Of a stretch of DNA of 8,978 bases, positions 6,682 to 8,978 are shown one piece after another. The notes beneath the pieces are model-generated. The model ran no database searches. It was not told where the DNA came from and saw nothing but the letters and a program-made list of their open reading frames with translations. The stretch is from Synechococcus sp. GFB01 (GTDB lineage: Bacteria > Cyanobacteriota > Cyanobacteriia > PCC-6307 > Cyanobiaceae). The position numbers and the translations under genes were made by a program. The stretch is from NCBI RefSeq assembly GCF_001039265.1, contig NZ_LFEK01000052.1, positions 17,592 through 26,569 of the forward strand, read 5' to 3'. Numbering within the stretch: position 1 is the first letter of the stretch; each line of letters begins with the position of its first letter.

Positions 6682-7610
6682 GTGGATTTTCTGCGCCAGC
6701 TGCCGATCGGCCAGTACGTGGCCGAGGATCCCGCCGAGCTGGGGCCGCGCCGCCGCGGCAGCTGGCTGCGGCGCCTGGATCCGCGCCTCAAGCTGGCCTG
6801 GACCCTGGTCTTCCTGGTGACGCCGATCCTGGCGGGCCCCTCTGGCGGCTCGGCCTGGTGGCGCTGCTGCTGCTGATCACCGCCTGCTGCGGTCTGCCCT
6901 GGCGGCTGTGGCGCCGCAGCCTGCCGCTGCTGCTGGCGGTGGGGCTCCTGGTGGGCGGGCTGGCGGCCTTCCTGCCGGCCGCCGGTGTGCCGCCCGGCCA
7001 GCTGCAGCGCCCGCCGGCGGAGCTGCGTCTCGTGGCCGGTTCGCCCCTGGAGCCGCCGCCGCCGCGATCGGGCCTCCGCTGGCAGCTCCTGCAGTGGGGG
7101 CCCTTCGAGGTCACCCGCCGCTCGGCCGAACTGGGCCTCAATGGGGCCACCCTGCTGGTGACCCTGGTGCACAGCGCCAACCTGCTGCTGGTCTCCACGC
7201 CGCCCGAGGAGCTGGTGTGGGCGATCAGCTGGCTGCTGGCCCCCCTGGGGCGGCTGGGCTGGCCGGTTGAGCGGCTCGGGTTCACCCTGCTGCTCGCCCT
7301 GCGCTTCCTTCCCCTGGTTCAGGAGGAGCTGCAGAACCTGGCCCGCGCCGTGGCCACCCGGGCCGTGAACTTCCGGCGCCTCGGCTGGAAAGCCGGTCTG
7401 GGGTTGATGCTGGCCGTGGGGGAGCGGCTGCTGGCCAACCTGTTGCTGCGTGCCGAACAGGGGGCTGAGGCACTGCTGGCCAGGGGTGGCCGCTGGCTGC
7501 CGCCCGACCAGCTGCGGCTGCCCCCGGCCCCGGCCTGGGGCGTCAATGCGGCCGCGGCAGTGCTGCTTGCGCTGCTGCTGGGTCTGCGCTGGAAAGTCGG
7601 TGCCCTTTAA
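6682..7610 (+). CDS. EcfT/CbiQ-family transmembrane protein, broken by one frameshift
   Basis: Related to the transmembrane T component of energy-coupling factor vitamin/metal importers. Its actual substrate and partners are unknown, and no EcfA ATPase or S component is in the window. The frame changes at the C run 6837-6840; one extra C restores GPLWRLGLV and yields 309 residues from a GTG at 6682 to the TAA at 7610. Visible after repair: the RRLDPRLKL motif at 30-38 preceding the first membrane helix, hydrophobic segments near 38-70, 81-98, 155-171, 199-214 and 288-302, a Pro/Arg-rich loop at about 103-143, STPPEEL at 172-178 (TTxPEEL in the family), and a cytoplasmic coupling region with AVATRAVNFR at 223-232 and ALLARGGRW at 264-272. 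The second matches the Ala-Arg-Gly coupling motif; the first is degenerate. It starts 19 bases after der and precedes pipX, so co-transcription is likely. Confidence 0.85.
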
Positions 7611-7645
7611 TGGCCTCGATTCCTTGCGGGCACCCCCGGCAAGAC

Positions 7646-7912
7646 GTGAGCTCCGAGCGTTACCTCAACCACCCCACCTTCGGGATGCTCTACCGCGTCG
7701 CGCCGGTCTCTGAGGGGCGTGATCTCTATGCCACGCTCTATGCCCAGCGGATCTTCTTCCTGGTGACCCTGCAGCCGCGTGGGGCTCTGTTCGAGGTGGT
7801 GCCGCTCATGGATGCCCGCCACTACGCCGAGCAGAATCTGGCCCGCGCCCGGCGCGTCGGTCCTGACGTGCATGCCGAATGGCGTCAGCTGTTCGATCAG
7901 ACGTTCATCTGA
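7646..7912 (+). CDS. pipX: PII-interacting protein X (nitrogen regulator co-activator)
   Basis: Small cyanobacterial regulator that binds either the signal protein PII (GlnB) or the transcription factor NtcA. When 2-oxoglutarate is high it is released from PII and strengthens NtcA at nitrogen-assimilation promoters. From the GTG at 7646 the protein has 88 residues, close to the 89 of S. elongatus, and aligns without gaps at the N-terminus: YLNHPTFG at 6-13 and TLYAQRIFFLV at 30-40, so Tyr32 and Arg35, important for NtcA/PII contacts in S. elongatus, fall at the same numbers. The C-terminal helices end in QLFDQTFI. An in-frame ATG at 7610, overlapping the stop of the previous gene (TAATG), would give 100 residues with an unconserved 12-residue leader; I prefer the GTG. 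pipY follows directly or overlaps. Confidence 0.94.
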   Translation: MSSERYLNHPTFGMLYRVAPVSEGRDLYATLYAQRIFFLVTLQPRGALFEVVPLMDARHYAEQNLARARRVGPDVHAEWRQLFDQTFI

Positions 7913-8586
7913 GCCAGCCGCCGTTGGCTGATCCGTCCGCTGCTGCCGCCCTGGAGGATCGGCTCCACTGGTGGTGGAGGCAGTTGCCGCCGGGCTGCCG
8001 GCTGCTGGCGGTGAGCAAGGGCCAGCCGACCGGCGCCATCCGCGCCGCCGTGGCGGCAGGCCAGCGCAGCTTTGGCGAGAGCCGCCTGCAGGAGGCCACC
8101 GCCAAGCAGGCGGAGCTGGCCGATCTGGGGCCCCTCGACTGGCATTTCATCGGGCGCCTGCAGGCCAACAAGGTGCGCGGCGTGGTGCGCCACTTCGCCA
8201 CGATCCATTCGCTCGATTCCCTGGCCCTGGCCCGGCGCCTGGCCCGCATCGCCGCCGAGGAGGAGCGACGGCCGGCCGTGCTGTTTCAGGTGAAGCTGCG
8301 GCCCGATCCCGGCAAGGCCGGCTTCAGTGCCCACGAGCTGCGCCGGTGCTGGAGCGAGTTGCAGGGTCTCCCCGCCCTGCGCCCTGTGGGGCTGATGACG
8401 ATCGCCCCCCTCGGTCTGGAGGCCGGCCAGCGCCAGGAGCTGTTCGCCGAGTGCGCCGCCCTGGCCGGCGAACTGGCCCTGCCGGAACTCTCGATGGGCA
8501 TGAGCGGTGACTGGCGCGAGGCGGTGGCAGCCGGCAGCACCTGGGTGCGGATCGGCAGCGGTCTGTTCGGAGCGCGCCTGAGCTGA
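7879..8586 (+). CDS. pipY: PLP homeostasis protein, YggS/PLPBP family (PipY)
   Basis: Fold-type III pyridoxal-phosphate-binding protein without known catalytic activity that keeps vitamin B6 and amino/keto-acid pools in balance. The cofactor lysine is Lys47 in RLLAVSKGQ. Other family marks are FGESRLQEA, DWHFIGRLQANK, the conserved IHSLDS stretch, VKLRPDPGKAGF, LMTIAPLG, SMGMSGDWREA and the phosphate-binding VRIGSGLFGAR at the C-terminus. With the ATG at 7879 it has 235 residues and overlaps pipX by 34 bases. A TTG at 7924, 11 bases past the pipX stop, would give 220 residues starting LADPSAAA and fits the compact N-terminus of relatives. The pipX-pipY order is conserved in cyanobacteria and the two are functionally linked there, hence the name. 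Confidence 0.94.
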   Translation: MASAVRSDVHLSQPPLADPSAAAALEDRLHWWWRQLPPGCRLLAVSKGQPTGAIRAAVAAGQRSFGESRLQEATAKQAELADLGPLDWHFIGRLQANKVRGVVRHFATIHSLDSLALARRLARIAAEEERRPAVLFQVKLRPDPGKAGFSAHELRRCWSELQGLPALRPVGLMTIAPLGLEAGQRQELFAECAALAGELALPELSMGMSGDWREAVAAGSTWVRIGSGLFGARLS

Positions 8587-8650
8587 TCGCGGCCGCTGCA
8601 GCCGCCTCCTCACGATGGCGCTCCTGTGCAACGCTGGGGCTCGCAAACCC

Positions 8651-8679
8651 TTGCAGGCGTTCAGCCAAGGCGCTATTCA
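8651..8679 (+). promoter_or_regulatory. Candidate promoter for sepF
   Basis: TTGCAG at 8651 and TATTCA at 8674 are separated by 17 bases, a plausible -35/-10 pair that would start transcription near 8686 and leave a leader of about 24 bases. The -10 match is only moderate. It lies in the 123-base gap after pipY, the longest non-coding stretch in the right half, which otherwise holds only a short GC-rich stem just after the pipY stop. Confidence 0.4.
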
Positions 8680-8697
8680 AGGCTCAGCTCCCAGCAA

Positions 8698-8702
8698 GAG
8701 GT
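8698..8702 (+). promoter_or_regulatory. Ribosome binding site of sepF
   Basis: GAGGT, within AAGAGGTCC, lies seven bases before the GTG at 8710. It is the clearest Shine-Dalgarno match in the window and supports that GTG as the start over in-frame codons further upstream. Confidence 0.6.
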
Positions 8703-8709
8703 CCGATCC

Positions 8710-8978
8710 GTGTCGTTGTTCTCCCGCCTGCGCTCGGTCGTTTCCGGAGACGACTATCTCGATGGCGACTTCGACGATGAGCTCGAATACGACGGCGGTG
8801 AGGCTCCCGAGCCCAGCGCTTCCAGCCGCTCCAGCGCCTGGCTCCGGCCTCGGACTTCAGCTTCGAAGACCCCTTCGCCGGCTCCAACGTGATCGGCATG
8901 CCCGGCATCACCAATCAAATGCCCGAGATCATCCTGATGGAGCCGCGCAGCTTCGACGAGATGCCTCGGGCCATTCAG
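8710..8978 (+). CDS. sepF: Cell-division protein SepF, frameshifted, C-terminus beyond right edge
   Basis: SepF binds FtsZ, tethers it to the membrane and helps organise the septum; in cyanobacteria it takes the place of some proteobacterial FtsZ anchors. The N-terminus (VSLFSRLRSVVSG) is the expected amphipathic membrane-binding helix, followed by an acidic Asp/Glu/Tyr stretch (about 14-28) and a Ser/Ala/Pro linker. The frame breaks at the CC at 8837-8838; one extra C turns SSAWLRPR into SSALAPASDFSFEDPFAG, after which NVIGMPGI and the start of the SepF core (ILMEPRSFDEMPRAIQ) follow to the window edge, 90 residues in all after repair. Without repair, translation stops at 8892. The start is GTG with a good ribosome site. 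It lies 123 bases after pipY, so it may have its own promoter. Confidence 0.88.

Noticed and set aside
6830..6862. Programmed ribosomal frameshifting in the EcfT-like gene
   Set aside because: No X-XXY-YYZ type slippery heptamer with a downstream pseudoknot is evident, and the same one-C deficit occurs in two unrelated genes.
4503..7172. An 889-codon open frame on the minus strand across dus, DUF1823, der and the EcfT-like gene
   Set aside because: It is antisense to well-recognised genes, is rich in His/Arg/Gln/Ala and low-complexity, and matches no family I know. Long antisense frames are expected when third codon positions are almost all G or C.
8589..8605. GCGGC...GCCGC stem just after the pipY stop as a terminator
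   Set aside because: It has only five base pairs and no T-tract. Such stems are common by chance at this base composition.

Overview
The window is a gene-dense, GC-rich stretch of a cyanobacterial chromosome, most likely from the Cyanobium / high-GC picocyanobacterial Synechococcus group. The reasons are: pipX next to pipY, a gene pair found only in cyanobacteria; a cyanobacterial DUF1823-type protein; a cyanobacterial-type SepF; three exact HIP1 octamers (GCGATCGC); and very strong G/C use at third codon positions. I see no insertion sequence, prophage, CRISPR array, toxin gene or other accessory cargo. This is core chromosome. No stretch above 300 bases lacks a gene; the longest gap is about 120 bases, before sepF.

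Left part (1-1165, all minus strand): the N-terminal two thirds of a class-3-type aldehyde dehydrogenase runs off the left edge. It follows a tRNA-Tyr(GTA)-tRNA-Thr(GGT) pair read in the same direction. Middle left (1260-3736): aroQ (shikimate pathway) overlaps miaE (tRNA hydroxylase) by four bases on the plus strand. The tail of miaE collides with convergent mtnD (methionine salvage). mtnD diverges from cobI (cobalamin/corrin ring methylation), and their start codons may share one CATG. cobI runs convergently into a tRNA-dihydrouridine synthase gene (dus) on the minus strand.

Right part (4749-8978, all plus strand): a DUF1823 gene, then der (engA, ribosome-assembly GTPase), an EcfT/CbiQ-family membrane protein gene, pipX (nitrogen-control co-regulator), pipY (PLP homeostasis) and the start of sepF (cell division), which runs off the right edge. 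Spacing from der to pipY is operon-like. This run links ribosome assembly, nitrogen/carbon signalling, vitamin B6 homeostasis and septum formation, with an unassigned membrane protein in the middle.

The strangest feature is technical or evolutionary. Three genes are broken by four frameshifts (dus twice, the EcfT-like gene once, sepF once). Each is repaired exactly by one added C on the coding strand in a C run or GC-rich spot. After repair each protein regains its expected sequence, and dus and the EcfT-like gene regain expected lengths (337 and 309 residues). This looks more like consensus/assembly error than pseudogene decay, but reads would be needed to prove it. I found no convincing undescribed system. 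The best biological lead is the EcfT-like protein between der and pipX.
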